DNA of 6,405 bases from Desulfocapsa sp. (GTDB lineage Bacteria; Desulfobacterota; Desulfobulbia; Desulfobulbales; Desulfocapsaceae), in the NCBI GenBank assembly GCA_020717935.1, contig DYDK01000102.1, positions 1-6,405 on the forward strand. The letters run 5' to 3'. Positions 6,116-6,405 of the stretch are shown in pieces. Under the pieces are notes generated by a model, which saw only the letters and a program-made list of their open reading frames with translations, had not been told where the DNA came from and did no database searches. The position numbers and the translations under genes were made by a program. Numbering within the stretch: position 1 is the first letter of the stretch; the number at the start of each line of letters is the position of its first letter.

Positions 6116-6240
6116 ACCCCAAGAGTACTGAAGGTTACTGCACATGGGCCTCTGGCCCTTCCGTTTTACCTTCATCCTTCATCCTTCAGTCTTCAATGGT
6201 AGTGGCAGGGTGGACGCCCCGCAGGAAGTACTCTTGGGGT
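6116..6240. repeat. Inverted repeat with 14-bp perfect arms, possible small element
   Basis: The arms at 6116-6129 and 6227-6240 (ACCCCAAGAGTACT and its complement) bracket 97 bases with no coding capacity. The interior includes a small GGGCC-TCT-GGCCC hairpin (6146-6158) and a CCTTCAT tandem repeat. The layout resembles a miniature inverted-repeat element, but I see no clear target-site duplication at the ends. Confidence 0.5.
6169..6189. repeat. 7-base tandem repeat (CCTTCAT)
   Basis: CCTTCAT at 6169-6175 and 6176-6182 is followed by CCTTCAG at 6183-6189 and a degenerate unit after that. It lies inside the inverted-repeat structure at 6116-6240. Confidence 0.55.
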
Positions 6241-6243
6241 ATA

Positions 6244-6344
6244 ATTCCAATTCGCTTTCAAGATGAGACTAACTAACTCCTTTCTGCCGTTACTTATAAG
6301 GGAAGGCGCATTAGCGTTGTATCAACTTGAAAGCGAATTGGAAT
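6244..6344. repeat. Inverted repeat with 19-bp perfect arms, possible MITE-like element
   Basis: The arms at 6244-6262 (ATTCCAATTCGCTTTCAAG) and 6326-6344 are perfect complements separated by 63 non-coding bases. The structure starts only 3 bases after the neighbouring inverted repeat ends, so the two may be parts of one composite repeat. No transposase gene is present, so any mobility would need one supplied elsewhere. Confidence 0.6.
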
Positions 6345-6405
6345 AAGCATAAGCGTCAGCGCATCCACCGAATCCCTACGGACGAGATCGCACTCCAATA
6401 ACCCT

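Larger units (their letters stand above)
6041..6405. other. Non-coding repeat-rich region at the right end
   Basis: I see no gene here. The one sizeable plus-strand frame (6052-6276) has no ribosome site and runs through the tandem and inverted repeats. The region holds an 8-base and a 7-base tandem repeat and two adjacent inverted-repeat structures, with a GC-rich tail (about 6346-6385) that looks like dispersed intergenic repeat sequence, though I cannot test its copy number. Confidence 0.6.

Noticed and set aside
6082..6189. Possible CRISPR or larger satellite array
   Set aside because: The units are only 7-8 bases, directly adjacent, with no spacers.
6052..6276. Plus-strand 74-codon frame after the terminator
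   Set aside because: It has no ribosome site, begins right after a terminator and reads through tandem and inverted repeats.

Overview
This window carries a compact periplasmic nitrate-to-ammonium (DNRA) module in two divergent arms that share a regulatory region of about 760 bp. The minus-strand arm is napM-napA: a small tetraheme cytochrome followed by a molybdenum nitrate reductase. The plus-strand arm is nrfH-nrfA: a tetraheme membrane quinol dehydrogenase followed by pentaheme nitrite reductase. NrfH is of the CXXCHXM type, NrfA is of the CXXCK, calcium-binding type, and NapA is paired with NapM rather than NapB. Together these point to a sulfate-reducer-like member of the Desulfobacterota (Desulfovibrio or Desulfobulbales type). 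This lineage call is inferred from gene content; there is no marker gene in the window.

Layout, left to right. Bases 1-250 are non-coding: a strong Shine-Dalgarno (SD) sequence on the minus strand at the very edge announces another minus-strand gene just outside the window, and two perfect hairpins lie between it and napA. Bases 251-3026 hold napA and napM, with napA's ribosome site directly abutting the napM stop codon. Bases 3027-3788 are the divergent control region. Bases 3789-5966 hold a 34-codon upstream ORF, nrfH and nrfA, closed by a strong intrinsic terminator at 5999-6040. Bases 6041-6405 have no gene I can support; they contain short tandem repeats and two adjacent inverted-repeat structures that look like small non-autonomous or palindromic repeat elements.

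How it works together: NapA reduces nitrate to nitrite in the periplasm with electrons probably relayed by NapM; NrfH takes electrons from menaquinol and passes them to NrfA, which reduces nitrite to ammonium. This either conserves energy by respiration or removes toxic nitrite.

The most notable signal is in the control region. Both arms have a sigma-54 (-24/-12) promoter, matching at 14 of 17 bases with each other. Three copies of an 18-bp palindrome, TGnTACy-N4-GGTAnCA, sit at enhancer distance: two upstream of nrf (centres 32 bp apart) and one upstream of nap. The far nrf copy and the nap copy lie at nearly the same distance from their -24 elements (142 and 143 bp). An IHF-like site lies between the nrf enhancers and promoter. 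This suggests that one sigma-54 activator, probably an NrfR-like response regulator, controls both halves of the pathway. A 34-codon ORF with a maximal SD sequence, overlapping the nrfH start by ATGA, adds a possible layer of translational coupling.
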